Below, one piece after another: positions 1 through 7,014 of a DNA stretch of 15,384 bases. A program made the translations under genes and the position numbers. Below the pieces are notes generated by a model. The model was given only the letters and a program-made list of their open reading frames with translations, had not been told where the DNA came from and did not search any database. Within the stretch, counting starts at the first letter, position 1. Each line of letters opens with the position of its first letter. Source of the stretch: Rubritepida sp. (GTDB lineage: Bacteria > Pseudomonadota > Alphaproteobacteria > Acetobacterales > Acetobacteraceae); the NCBI GenBank assembly GCA_028291485.1, contig JAQGHZ010000623.1, forward strand, positions 1-15,384. The letters run 5' to 3'.

Positions 1-836
1 ACATCCGCGCCGTCTACACCCAGCCCCCCAAGCCCGCCGGGCGCGGCCAGCAGGAGACCCCCTGCCCCGTGCATCGCGCGGCGCTGGCGCTCGGCCTGAC
101 GGTGCGAACGCCGGCGCGGGTGAAGCGCGACACGGCCGAGCACGAGGCCTTCGCGGCGCTGGACCTCGATGTGGCGGTGGTCGTGGCCTATGGACTGATC
201 CTGCCGAAGCCCATGCTGGACGCGCCACGGCGCGGATGTCTCAACATCCATGCCTCGCTGCTGCCGCGCTGGCGCGGGGCGGCGCCGATCCATGCGGCCA
301 TCCTGCACGGCGACGCGGAGAGCGGCGTCACCATCATGCGCATGGAGGAAGGGCTCGACACCGGCCCGATGCTGCTGAAGGGCGTGGTGCCGCTCGGCCC
401 GCGCAGCACGACGCCGGAGCTGCACGACGCGCTCTCGGCCATGGGCGCGGAACTGATCCTGCGCGCGCTGGACGAAGACCCGCCAGCCGTGCCGCAGCCC
501 GAGGAGGGCGCGACCTATGCGCCCAAGCTCACCAAGGCGGATGGGCTGCTGGACTGGGCGCAGCCGGCCGCCGCGCTGGATGCACGGGTGCGCGCGATGA
601 ACCCCTGGCCGGGCGCCTACTTCCCGCATCGCGGCGAGGTGCTGCGCGTGCTGGCGGCCGAGCCCGCGGCCGGCAAGGGCGCACCGGGCGAAGTGCTGAC
701 CGGGCCGGCGCTGACGGTGGCCTGCGGCGAGGGCGCGCTGCGCCTCACGCGGCTGCAACGCCCCGGGCGCGGCGCCATGGACGCCGATGCCCTCCTGCGC
801 GGCTACGCCCTGCCCGCCGGGACGACGCTCGGCTGA
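1..836 (+). CDS. fmt: Methionyl-tRNA formyltransferase, 5' end outside window
   Basis: The enzyme transfers a formyl group from 10-formyltetrahydrofolate to the methionine on initiator tRNA, in the cytoplasm. The reading frame is open from base 3, and its first visible residues (VYTQPPKPAGRGQQ) match the early part of Fmt, so I infer that roughly 27-30 N-terminal residues are missing. The hallmark catalytic stretch LNIHASLLPRWRGAAPI is seen at about bases 240-290, with its conserved Asn and His, followed by the Asp-containing EEGLDTGPM segment near 345-370. The C-terminal tRNA-binding domain follows (MNPWPGAYF near 598) and the gene ends with TGA at 834-836. The stop overlaps an ATG (TGATG) that opens a 19-codon mini-ORF leading to truA, so the two genes are probably cotranscribed. 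Identification is firm. Confidence 0.97.
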   Translation, partial: IRAVYTQPPKPAGRGQQETPCPVHRAALALGLTVRTPARVKRDTAEHEAFAALDLDVAVVVAYGLILPKPMLDAPRRGCLNIHASLLPRWRGAAPIHAAILHGDAESGVTIMRMEEGLDTGPMLLKGVVPLGPRSTTPELHDALSAMGAELILRALDEDPPAVPQPEEGATYAPKLTKADGLLDWAQPAAALDARVRAMNPWPGAYFPHRGEVLRVLAAEPAAGKGAPGEVLTGPALTVACGEGALRLTRLQRPGRGAMDADALLRGYALPAGTTLG

Positions 837-895
837 TGCCGAAAGCTCTTTCTGGCGCCGAGCCGCCACACCAACCCTCGGCGCGGCTCGGCTGA
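836..895 (+). CDS. 19-codon mini-ORF bridging fmt and truA
   Basis: This short frame (MPKALSGAEPPHQPSARLG) starts at an ATG sharing one base with the fmt stop (TGATG at 834-838). It ends at a TGA sharing one base with the truA start (TGATG at 893-897). Both junctions lie inside copies of the same 16-base direct repeat, so the frame looks like the product of a duplicated fmt/truA junction. I recognise no protein family and the peptide itself may have no function. Its likely role is as a translational bridge that carries ribosomes from fmt to truA, because truA has no clear ribosome binding site of its own. That role is inference from the layout. Confidence 0.4.
   Translation: MPKALSGAEPPHQPSARLG
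857..892 (+). promoter_or_regulatory. 10-bp hairpin ending just before the truA start
   Basis: GCCGAGCCGC (857-866) and GCGGCTCGGC (883-892) are perfect inverted repeats around a 16-base loop. The right arm stops two bases before the truA ATG at 895. In the mRNA this GC-only stem would cover the place where a ribosome binding site should be, so truA translation may depend on ribosomes arriving from the mini-ORF. The structure is seen directly; the regulatory reading is inference. Confidence 0.5.
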
Positions 896-1656
896 TGCCG
901 AGCTATGCCTTCCTCGTCGAAAACGACGGCACCGAATTCGTCGGCTGGCAGCGCCAGACGAACGGGCCGTCCGTCCAGCAGATTCTGGAGGAGGCCGCGG
1001 CCGCGCTGAACGGCGGCGTGATCCCGCTCGCCACCGCCTCGGGCCGCACGGATTCCGGCGTGCATGCCGAGGGCCAGGTGGTGCAGATCGAGCTCGCGGC
1101 GGCTCTGCCGCCTGATCGCATGCGCGCCGCGCTCGACTTCCACGTCCGGCCGCACCGCATCGCCATCCGCGCGGCCGCCTTCGCGCCGGAGGGCTGGACG
1201 CCGCGCTTCTCCGCCATCCAGCGGCACTACCGCTACCGGATTCTCGCCCGGCGCGCGAAGCCGGCACTGGAGGAAGGGCGCGTCTGGCACCTCCCGCTGC
1301 CGCTCGACTCCGAGGCCATGCATGCGGCGGCGCAGGGGCTGCTCGGCAAGCATGATTTCTCCGCCTATCGTGCGACCTCCTGCCAGGCGGATTCGGCGTT
1401 GCGCACGCTCGAGCGGCTGGACGTGATCCGCACCGGCGAGGAGATCCATATCTTCGCCAGCGCGCGCAGCTTCCTGCACCACCAGGTGCGGAACTTCGTG
1501 GGCACGCTCTACGAGGTCGGGTTGGGACGCCGGCCGGTCAACTGGCCGCGCGAGGTGCTCGATGGGCGGGACCGCCGCGCGGCAGGGCAGACGGCACCGC
1601 CGCAGGGCTTGTGCTTCCTGCGGGTGGATTTTCCGGAGCCTCTGGGCTGGCTGTGA
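895..1656 (+). CDS. truA: tRNA pseudouridine(38-40) synthase TruA
   Basis: TruA isomerises uridines 38-40 in the anticodon arm of many tRNAs to pseudouridine. The protein has 253 residues, close to the family's usual length. The catalytic motif GRTDSGVHA is intact, with the nucleophilic Asp at residue 53. Other family segments are the N-terminal VENDGTEFVGWQRQ, the central RHYRYRIL, and the C-terminal FLHHQVRNFVGTLYEVG. I chose the ATG at 895 because homology begins there (MPSYAFLVENDG). The in-frame ATG at 787 would add 36 residues unlike TruA, inside fmt. No Shine-Dalgarno sequence is visible: a hairpin occupies that place, and the start overlaps the mini-ORF stop. Transcription is convergent with the membrane protein gene ending at 1712. 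Confidence 0.96.
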   Translation: MPSYAFLVENDGTEFVGWQRQTNGPSVQQILEEAAAALNGGVIPLATASGRTDSGVHAEGQVVQIELAAALPPDRMRAALDFHVRPHRIAIRAAAFAPEGWTPRFSAIQRHYRYRILARRAKPALEEGRVWHLPLPLDSEAMHAAAQGLLGKHDFSAYRATSCQADSALRTLERLDVIRTGEEIHIFASARSFLHHQVRNFVGTLYEVGLGRRPVNWPREVLDGRDRRAAGQTAPPQGLCFLRVDFPEPLGWL

Positions 1657-1711
1657 GTTGTTTGGAGTGCCTGATTCACGTCTCCGGCCATGCCGCCTTC
1701 GACGATCAGGC

Positions 1712-2290
1712 TCAGCCGCCGGAAATGCGGGCCGTCACGCCGCCGATGAACAGGCCCAGCGCCAGGTCCAGGATCACGAACATCGCCGCCGTTACCCCCG
1801 GCAGGTTCAGCGCCACGCGCGTGACGAACCACTCCAGCCAGATCGCATAGCCCACCGCGGCCAGCCCCAGCGCATTGCCGACCCAGCCCGGCAGGCCCAG
1901 CAGGCTCGGCACCAGCAGCACGATCAGCAGCGCGTATTGCACGAGGTTCGACCAGTTCCAGGCCGCGATGAAGCGCGGCCAGTCGCCGCCGCGATTCGCC
2001 TGTTGCGCCAGCACGCGCGAGGCCAGCGCGAAGGCCACCCAGCCCAGCGTGTAGCCCACCAACTCGCCGGCCAGCGACACCACCACGCCGTTCGGCGGCG
2101 CGCCCTGCGCCGACCATGCGAAGATGCGCAGCGCCAGCAGCACCGGCAGGCAGACGGCCGCCGCGAGGAAGGAATGCCGCGCGCCCTCCATCCCCGGGGC
2201 GATGAGCGCCATGCCCACGGCCTTGCCGCGCGCGAAGAGCAGGGCGGCGGCGATGCCGTTGGCGATGCTGGGCGGGTTCAGCGCAGGCAC
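1712..2290 (-). CDS. Unknown multi-pass membrane protein overlapping dapE
   Basis: I do not recognise a named family with confidence. The 192-residue product has about five hydrophobic segments, near residues 40-58, 72-96, 116-135, 138-158 and 167-187, so it is very probably an inner membrane protein. A Trp-rich stretch (FIAAWNWSNLVQ) precedes the third segment. The overall look recalls Yip1-like small polytopic proteins, but this is only a resemblance. I chose the GTG at 2290, which overlaps the end of dapE by 13 bases, because the N-terminal part (NPPSIANGIAAALLFARGKA) reads as folded sequence continuous with the rest. A shorter form from the ATG at 2212 (166 residues) is possible. The overlap implies cotranslation with dapE; a direct role in lysine synthesis is not implied. 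Confidence 0.75.
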   Translation of the reverse strand: MPALNPPSIANGIAAALLFARGKAVGMALIAPGMEGARHSFLAAAVCLPVLLALRIFAWSAQGAPPNGVVVSLAGELVGYTLGWVAFALASRVLAQQANRGGDWPRFIAAWNWSNLVQYALLIVLLVPSLLGLPGWVGNALGLAAVGYAIWLEWFVTRVALNLPGVTAAMFVILDLALGLFIGGVTARISGG

Positions 2291-3441
2291 TCCTCGATCA
2301 CGAGGCGGTAAAGCCCCGCCAGCGCCCGCAGTTCCGCAACCGGCGCGGATTCGTCGCGCTGGTGCAGCGTGGCACCGACCGCGCCGAGCTCGGCGACGGG
2401 GCAGTAATGCGTGATGAAGCGCGCATCCGACGTGCCGCCGCCCGTGTCGAGCTTCGCCTCCAGCCCGGTGCCGCGACGCACGGCGCGCTGCAGCGCCTCC
2501 ACGAAGGGGCCGGGCTGGGTGAGGAAGCTCTCGCCGGAGACCGCCACGCGCAGCTCGTGATCCGGCGCATGCTCGGCCAGAACCGCGCGGACGCGCTCGG
2601 TGAGCGCGCTGGAATGGTGGTGGTCGTTGAAGCGGATGTTGAGGAAAGCCTTCGCCTCGGCCGGGATCACGTTGGTCGCGGTGTTGTCCACCTGGATGCC
2701 GGTGACCTGCAGCGTCGAAGCCTCGAAGAATTTCGAGCCGGTGTCCAGCGGCGCGGCGGTGAGCGCGTTCAGCACGCGGATCAGCCGGTGCACCGGATTG
2801 TCGGCGAGCTGAGGATAGGCGCTGTGGCCCTGCCTCCCCTTCACCGTGATCCAGGCGTTCATGCTGCCGCGCCGGCCGACCTTGATGGTGTCGCCGAGCT
2901 GCGCCTTGGAGGTGGGCTCGCCGACGACGCACATGTCCGGCGTGTGGCCGTTCTCCGCCATCCATTCGAGGACGCGGCGGGTGCCGTCCACGCTCGGACC
3001 CTCCTCGTCGCCCGTGATGAGCAGCGAGATGGAGCCGGGATGGTCGGGGTTTGCGGCGAGGAAGTCGGCCAGCCCCGCGACGAAGGCGGCGATGCCGCCC
3101 TTCATGTCGCAGGCGCCGCGGCCGTAGAGCACGCCGTCCTTGATGACCGCAGAGAAGGGATTGTCGGCCCAGGCGCCCTCGTCGCCGGGCGGCACCACGT
3201 CGGTATGGCCGGCGTAGCAGAGGTGCGGACCCTCCGTGCCGCGGCGGGCGAAGAGGTTGTCGACCTCCTGCCCCTTTGGCCCATACTTCAGCCGCGTGCA
3301 GGTGAATCCCAGCGGCGCGAGCGCCGCCTCCATGGTCGCGAGCGCGCCGCCATCGGCCGGCGTCACGCTGCGGCAGCGGATGAGCGCCTGCGCCAGCGGG
3401 ATCGGGTCGGTCGGCTCCTCGGGGAGGTTTCCGCGAGCCAC
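2278..3441 (-). CDS. dapE: Succinyl-diaminopimelate desuccinylase DapE
   Basis: DapE is a cytoplasmic dinuclear zinc hydrolase. It cleaves N-succinyl-LL-2,6-diaminopimelate to LL-diaminopimelate and succinate for lysine and peptidoglycan synthesis. The 387 residues carry the M20-peptidase signature in order: the ligand His79 in YAGHTDVV, the bridging Asp112 in GRGACDMKGG, the catalytic Glu146 and ligand Glu147 in GDEEG, Glu175 in VVGEPTS, the dimerisation-domain motif GRQGHSAYP, and a late His in GATLHQRDE. The only start upstream of the homologous region is the GTG at 3441. It has no visible ribosome binding site and lies six bases after a palindromic repeat. It gives about ten residues before TDPIPLAQALIRC, where I would expect related proteins to begin (inference). 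Its 3' end overlaps the membrane protein gene. Confidence 0.95.
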   Translation of the reverse strand: MARGNLPEEPTDPIPLAQALIRCRSVTPADGGALATMEAALAPLGFTCTRLKYGPKGQEVDNLFARRGTEGPHLCYAGHTDVVPPGDEGAWADNPFSAVIKDGVLYGRGACDMKGGIAAFVAGLADFLAANPDHPGSISLLITGDEEGPSVDGTRRVLEWMAENGHTPDMCVVGEPTSKAQLGDTIKVGRRGSMNAWITVKGRQGHSAYPQLADNPVHRLIRVLNALTAAPLDTGSKFFEASTLQVTGIQVDNTATNVIPAEAKAFLNIRFNDHHHSSALTERVRAVLAEHAPDHELRVAVSGESFLTQPGPFVEALQRAVRRGTGLEAKLDTGGGTSDARFITHYCPVAELGAVGATLHQRDESAPVAELRALAGLYRLVIEECLR

Positions 3442-3447
3442 GCTAGA

Positions 3448-3491
3448 GCATTTTCAAGTCGAGCGGCTTCGCTCGACGGCTCGGAAAATGC
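3448..3491. repeat. GCATTTTC...GAAAATGC nested palindromic repeat
   Basis: An outer inverted repeat, GCATTTTC (3448-3455) with GAAAATGC (3484-3491), encloses an inner hairpin, GTCGAGC (3458-3464) with GCTCGAC (3471-3477), around the six-base loop GGCTTC. It is preceded by CTAGA, giving TAGAGCATTTTC, a form I associate with dispersed intergenic palindromes of alphaproteobacteria (recollection, not searched). It lies between dapD and dapE, directly upstream of the dapE start. It could form RNA structure in the dapD-dapE transcript or be a mobile palindromic repeat. No poly-U tract supports a terminator. Confidence 0.65.
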
Positions 3492-3545
3492 GCCAAGACA
3501 AAGCGACCGAGCGACAGGCGTGAGCGCATGCGAACGACCTTTCGC

Positions 3546-4373
3546 TCAGTCGCGCAGCAGGTCGTTGATCGAGGTCTTGGCGCGCGTCTGCGCGTCCACC
3601 CGCTTCACGATCACGGCGCAGTAGAGGCTCGGGCCCGGCGAGCCGTCCGGCAGCGGCTTGCCCGGCAGGTTGCCCGGCACCACGACCGAATAGGACGGCA
3701 CGCGGCCGATGAAGATCTCGCCCGTGCTGCGGTCGATGATCTTGGTCGTGGCCGACAGGAACACGCCCATGGAGAGAACCGAGCCCTGCTCCACGATCAC
3801 GCCCTCCACCACCTCGGAGCGGGCGCCGATGAAGCAGTCGTCCTCGATGATGACGGGATTGGCCTGCAGCGGCTCCAGCACGCCGCCGATGCCCACGCCG
3901 CCCGAGAGGTGCACGTTCTTGCCGATCTGTGCGCAGGAACCCACGGTCGCCCAGGTGTCGACCATCGTGCTGGCGCCGACATAGGCGCCCAGGTTCACGA
4001 AGCTCGGCATCAGCACGACGTTCGGCGCGATATAGGCGGAGCGGCGCGCGATGGCGCCCGGCACGGCGCGGAAGCCGGCCTCCTTCCAGCGGTTCGGGCC
4101 CCAGCCCTCCCACTTCAGCGGCACCTTGTCGTAAGCGCCAGCGGACGTGTCCATCGGCGCGGAATCGCTGAGCCGGAAGGAGAGCAGCACCGCCTGCTTC
4201 AGCCACTGGTTGACGTGCCACTCGCCGTCCCTGGGCTCGGCGACGCGGGCCTTGCCGCTGTCCAGCATCTCCAGCGCGGCCTCGACGGCCTCGCGCGCTT
4301 CGCCCTGGGTGGTGGCGGAGAGGGTGTCGCGCTTGTCCCAGAGGGACTCGATGGTGGATTGCAGGCTGGACAT
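3546..4373 (-). CDS. dapD: Tetrahydrodipicolinate N-succinyltransferase DapD
   Basis: DapD transfers succinyl from succinyl-CoA to tetrahydrodipicolinate, the first step of the succinylase route to diaminopimelate and lysine. The protein has 275 residues, the normal length. An alpha-helical N-terminal domain (SSLQSTIESLWDKRDTL) leads to a left-handed beta-helix of hexapeptide repeats, visible as VNLGAYVGASTMVDTWATVG, SCAQIGKNVHLSGGVGIGG and IIEDDCFIGARSEVVEGVIV. The C-terminal part contains EIFIGRVPSYSVVVPGNLPG. I chose the ATG at 4373 because GAGGAG stands five bases upstream of it; an ATG at 4427 would add 18 residues with no such support. DapE follows on the same strand after a 104-base gap with a palindromic repeat, so the two probably form a lysine-pathway operon. 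Confidence 0.97.
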   Translation of the reverse strand: MSSLQSTIESLWDKRDTLSATTQGEAREAVEAALEMLDSGKARVAEPRDGEWHVNQWLKQAVLLSFRLSDSAPMDTSAGAYDKVPLKWEGWGPNRWKEAGFRAVPGAIARRSAYIAPNVVLMPSFVNLGAYVGASTMVDTWATVGSCAQIGKNVHLSGGVGIGGVLEPLQANPVIIEDDCFIGARSEVVEGVIVEQGSVLSMGVFLSATTKIIDRSTGEIFIGRVPSYSVVVPGNLPGKPLPDGSPGPSLYCAVIVKRVDAQTRAKTSINDLLRD

Positions 4374-4438
4374 GACGGCTCCTCGAATGAGGGGCGCAGG
4401 CTTCGCAGCGAGGCGCGGGGGAGTCAATCAGGCCCCGC

Positions 4439-4477
4439 CCGATCTCGGAGTCCGATCTTAATGGCCGATCTTACCGC
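4439..4477. repeat. Three 13-bp direct repeats upstream of dapD
   Basis: CCGATCT begins at 4439, 4452 and 4465, an exact 13-base period. The second and third copies extend to CCGATCTTA. On the coding strand of dapD this reads TAAGATCGG. The third copy contains the stop codon of the SH3b lipoprotein gene (4471-4473), and the array lies 65-100 bases upstream of the dapD start. The regular spacing could mean binding sites for a regulator of dapD, or simple tandem duplication. I see no convincing promoter hexamers beside it. Confidence 0.55.
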
Positions 4478-5262
4478 CCAGGCGGCGGCTCCAGCACCGA
4501 AGCATGCAGCCAGCCGATGGCGACGCCGTCGCGGGCCACCTGGTACCAGCCGCCCGGCGCCTCGGCGACGACGTCGAGCGTGCTCGAGGGCGGAACGACG
4601 CCGATGACCTCGCCGCCGACCGGACCGCTGCGGAGATTGGCGCCGGTGCGGGCCCAGGTGACGACCGTCTGCCGGGACGCCGGCAGGCTACCCGCCTGCA
4701 CGGGCGCCGCGGGCGTGGTGGGCGCCGGGCCAGGGCTAGGGCCAGGCGCAGGGGCAGGCGCAGCCGGCGGGCTGCTCTCGCCGCCCGATGGCTGCGGAAC
4801 GGTCCCGACGGGATCGCCCGCGCCGGTGATCGGCAGCGGCGGATAGCTGCGCGCCATGGGCCGGTTCGTCAGCGGTCCGCCGCCGTCGAAGCAGCGGTCG
4901 ACCAGTTCCAGGAAGACGCGCGTGGCCTCGGGCCCGGTGGCGCCGAGCGTGAAGCCGGTCACCCGCGCCGCCTCCCCCTGAAAGGTCACGATCGCGACAT
5001 AGGGGATGTAGGGATCGCCCGCTCCGCCGCTCGATCGGCCGCAGACGGCCACCGTGTCGGCCAGGGCCTGGGAGAAGACCTGCACGCCCCGCAGCTGCGT
5101 CTCCCGCCCGCTCAGCCGCTCCCGCAGCGCGGCCGTGGCCGCGTCGCGCGCCGCCTGCTGGCGGGAGGCGGGGGCGGGCGCCGGGGCCGCGGAATCCCGC
5201 TTCTCCTCGCGGCAGGCCGCGAGGGCGAGGAGGGCGATCAGGGCAGCCAGGGGAACTCTCAC
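4471..5262 (-). CDS. Putative lipoprotein with C-terminal SH3b domain
   Basis: The N-terminus MRVPLAALIALLALAAC is a typical lipoprotein signal peptide with lipobox LAAC, so Cys17 is the likely lipidated residue and the protein is probably tethered to a membrane on the periplasmic side. A globular region (about residues 30-140) with two further cysteines (VAVCGRSS, VDRCFDGG) is unrecognised. A Pro/Ala/Gly-rich linker follows (about 155-195). The last 65 residues (GANLRSGPVGGEVIGVVPPS ... GWYQVARDGVAIGWLHASVL) fit a bacterial SH3b domain, which usually binds cell-wall peptides. I prefer the GTG at 5262, which has GGGAGG 13 bases upstream inside a short palindrome. An ATG at 5298 would add 12 residues and lacks a good ribosome binding site. 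It lies 54 bases after the thiamine-diphosphate enzyme gene (18 bases from the ATG) and is probably in its transcript. Its precise role is unknown. Confidence 0.8.
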   Translation of the reverse strand: MRVPLAALIALLALAACREEKRDSAAPAPAPASRQQAARDAATAALRERLSGRETQLRGVQVFSQALADTVAVCGRSSGGAGDPYIPYVAIVTFQGEAARVTGFTLGATGPEATRVFLELVDRCFDGGGPLTNRPMARSYPPLPITGAGDPVGTVPQPSGGESSPPAAPAPAPGPSPGPAPTTPAAPVQAGSLPASRQTVVTWARTGANLRSGPVGGEVIGVVPPSSTLDVVAEAPGGWYQVARDGVAIGWLHASVLEPPPGR

Positions 5263-5266
5263 GGGC

Positions 5267-5281
5267 GGGAGGATACCTCCC
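5267..5281 (-). promoter_or_regulatory. Palindrome enclosing the putative SH3b gene ribosome binding site
   Basis: GGGAGG, three loop bases and CCTCCC form a perfect six-base inverted repeat. On the minus strand the first arm (5281-5276) is the only strong Shine-Dalgarno match ahead of the GTG at 5262, with a 13-base spacer. If the hairpin forms in RNA it would hide that site. With so short a loop it may equally be a chance palindrome. Confidence 0.35.
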
Positions 5282-5316
5282 CTCGCCCGGTCAGGCATAT
5301 CCTGGAACGTACCCGC

Positions 5317-7014
5317 CTATTTCTTCGCGCCTTTCCCCTGCGCGCGGAGGTCGGAGATGGTCGCACGGTTGGTGACCTGTTCCGGATTGGTGCGGATCTC
5401 GATGATCGCGGGCTTGCCGCTCGCCACGGCGCGCTTGTAGGCCGGCACCAGTTCCGCGGTCGTCTCCACCAGCTCGCCATGGCCGCCGAAGGCCTCGATG
5501 AAGCGGGCGAAATCCGGGTTGGTCAGCGTCGTGCCGGAGACGCGCTCCGGATAGACGCGCTCCTGGTACATGCGGATCGTGCCGTACATGGAGTTGTTGA
5601 AGACCAGGATGATCGGCGCCACGCCGTGGTGGAAGGCGGTGGCGATCTCCTGGCCGGTCATCATGAAGCCGCCGTCGCCCACGAAGCAGATCACCTGCCG
5701 GTCCGGGAAGGAGATGGCCGCGCCGATCGCGGACGGCACGCCGTAGCCCATGGCGCCGTTGGTGGGCCCGAGGAAATCCTGGTCCTCCTTCACATGCATG
5801 AAGCGCGTGGGCCAGGTGGCGAAGTTGCCCGCATCCGTCGTGAAGATCGCGTCCTTCGGCAGTTCCTTCTCGAGCGCCTGCAGCGCCTTGGCGAGGTTGA
5901 TGCGGCCCTCGTATTCGGGGGCCACGGCCTGCTCCTCGCGCGCGGCGCGGACCTGCTTGCGCCAGGCGCCCCAGCGCGGCTTCCTCACCTTCTCGCCCTT
6001 GAGCGCGAGGGCGAAGGCATTCACGTCCGAGGTGATGCCCAGCGCCGGACGATAGACGCGGCCGATCTCGGCCTGGTCGGGATAGACCTGCACGAGCGGC
6101 GTGGCGCCCGCCGTGTCGAGCAGCGTGTAGCCCTGGCTCACCGGCTCGCCCATGCGGGTGCCGAAGGCGAGGATGAGGTCGGCCTCCTTGGCGGCGGCCA
6201 CCAGCTTCGCATCGGCGCCGACGCCGAGGTCGCCCACGAAGTGCTTCGAGGTGCCGTCGAACAGCCCCTGCCGGCGGAAGGAGACGCAGGTCGGGATGTC
6301 GTTGGCGACGAGGAAATCGTGGATGGCGGCCCGGCCCTCCGGCGTCCAGCGGCTGCCGCCGAGGATGGCGAGCGGGCGCTCGGCCTTGGCGAGCAGCGCC
6401 ATCATCTTGGGGATCGCGTCCGGCGCGGGATAGGCCGGCATGATGTCCGCCGGGCCAATATCGGGGACGGCCACGAGATCCTTCTGCATCTCCTCGGAGA
6501 TGGCGATGACCACGGGGCCGGGGCGGCCGCTCACCGCCACGTCGAAGGCATGCGCCATGATCTCGGGAATGCGGTCGGCGTGGTCGATCTGCGTCACCCA
6601 CTTGGCGAGCGGGGCGAACATCTTGCGGTAGTCGACCTCCTGGAAGGTCTCGCGGTCGGTCTCGATGATGGGGATCTGGCCGACCAGCAGGATCAGCGGC
6701 GTGCTGTCCTGCATGGCGACGTGCACGCCGATCGAGGCATGGCAGGCGCCCGGGCCGCGCGTCACGATGGCCACGCCCGGCTTGCCGGTCAGCTTGCCAT
6801 GGGCCTCGGCCATATGGACGGCGCCGGCTTCGAAGCGGCAGGTGATGAGCTCGATCTGGTTGCGGACGGAATAAAGCCCGTCGAGCAGGTCGAGATAGCT
6901 CTCGCCCGGCACGGCGAAGACATGCGTCGCGCCCTGCGCCACCAGCGCGTCGGCCAGCAGCTTGCCGCCGCTCCGCTCGGTGATAGACTTACCCTGCTTC
7001 GGCGACTTCGCCAT
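5317..7014 (-). CDS. Thiamine-diphosphate enzyme, acetolactate synthase large-subunit type
   Basis: The 565-residue protein has the three-domain plan of the pyruvate decarboxylase/acetolactate synthase superfamily. The N-terminal domain carries the cofactor-activating Glu62 (RFEAGAVHMAEAHGKLTG) and a phenylalanine-glutamine segment (ETFQEVDY). The middle domain includes AILGGSRWTPEG. The C-terminal domain has the thiamine-diphosphate/Mg motif GDGGFMMTGQEIATAF ending in FNN, beginning near residue 443. The substrate cannot be read from sequence: acetolactate synthase, a related 2-oxoacid decarboxylase or another carboligase are all possible. No small regulatory subunit gene (ilvN/ilvH) is adjacent, which argues against the main branched-chain enzyme. 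The ATG at 7014 has the purine-rich AGGGGGAA upstream. The SH3b lipoprotein gene follows. The gene is divergent from the Fur-box locus. Confidence 0.9.
   Translation of the reverse strand: MAKSPKQGKSITERSGGKLLADALVAQGATHVFAVPGESYLDLLDGLYSVRNQIELITCRFEAGAVHMAEAHGKLTGKPGVAIVTRGPGACHASIGVHVAMQDSTPLILLVGQIPIIETDRETFQEVDYRKMFAPLAKWVTQIDHADRIPEIMAHAFDVAVSGRPGPVVIAISEEMQKDLVAVPDIGPADIMPAYPAPDAIPKMMALLAKAERPLAILGGSRWTPEGRAAIHDFLVANDIPTCVSFRRQGLFDGTSKHFVGDLGVGADAKLVAAAKEADLILAFGTRMGEPVSQGYTLLDTAGATPLVQVYPDQAEIGRVYRPALGITSDVNAFALALKGEKVRKPRWGAWRKQVRAAREEQAVAPEYEGRINLAKALQALEKELPKDAIFTTDAGNFATWPTRFMHVKEDQDFLGPTNGAMGYGVPSAIGAAISFPDRQVICFVGDGGFMMTGQEIATAFHHGVAPIILVFNNSMYGTIRMYQERVYPERVSGTTLTNPDFARFIEAFGGHGELVETTAELVPAYKRAVASGKPAIIEIRTNPEQVTNRATISDLRAQGKGAKK

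Larger units (their letters stand above)
827..901 (+). repeat. 16-bp direct repeat pair flanking the fmt-truA gap
   Basis: GCTCGGCTGATGCCGA occurs at 827-842 and again, without mismatch, at 886-901, offset by exactly 59 bases. Each copy contains a TGATG stop-start overlap. Removing one 59-base unit would fuse fmt directly to truA with a one-base overlap, which suggests that the present gap arose by insertion or local duplication. Confidence 0.85.

Noticed and set aside
787..897. Upstream ATG giving a longer TruA
   Set aside because: The added 36 residues lie within fmt and the mini-ORF and do not look like TruA, whose similarity begins at the ATG at 895.
1669..1711. Inverted repeat GCCTGAT/ATCAGGC between truA and the membrane protein gene
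   Set aside because: It has only seven base pairs with a 29-base loop and no poly-U tract, so it is too weak to call a terminator.
2362..3624. 420-codon plus-strand frame opposite dapE
   Set aside because: It is a shadow of dapE, with no recognisable domain.
4422..4427. TTGACT on the minus strand as a -35 box for dapD
   Set aside because: No -10-like hexamer is found 16-18 bases downstream.
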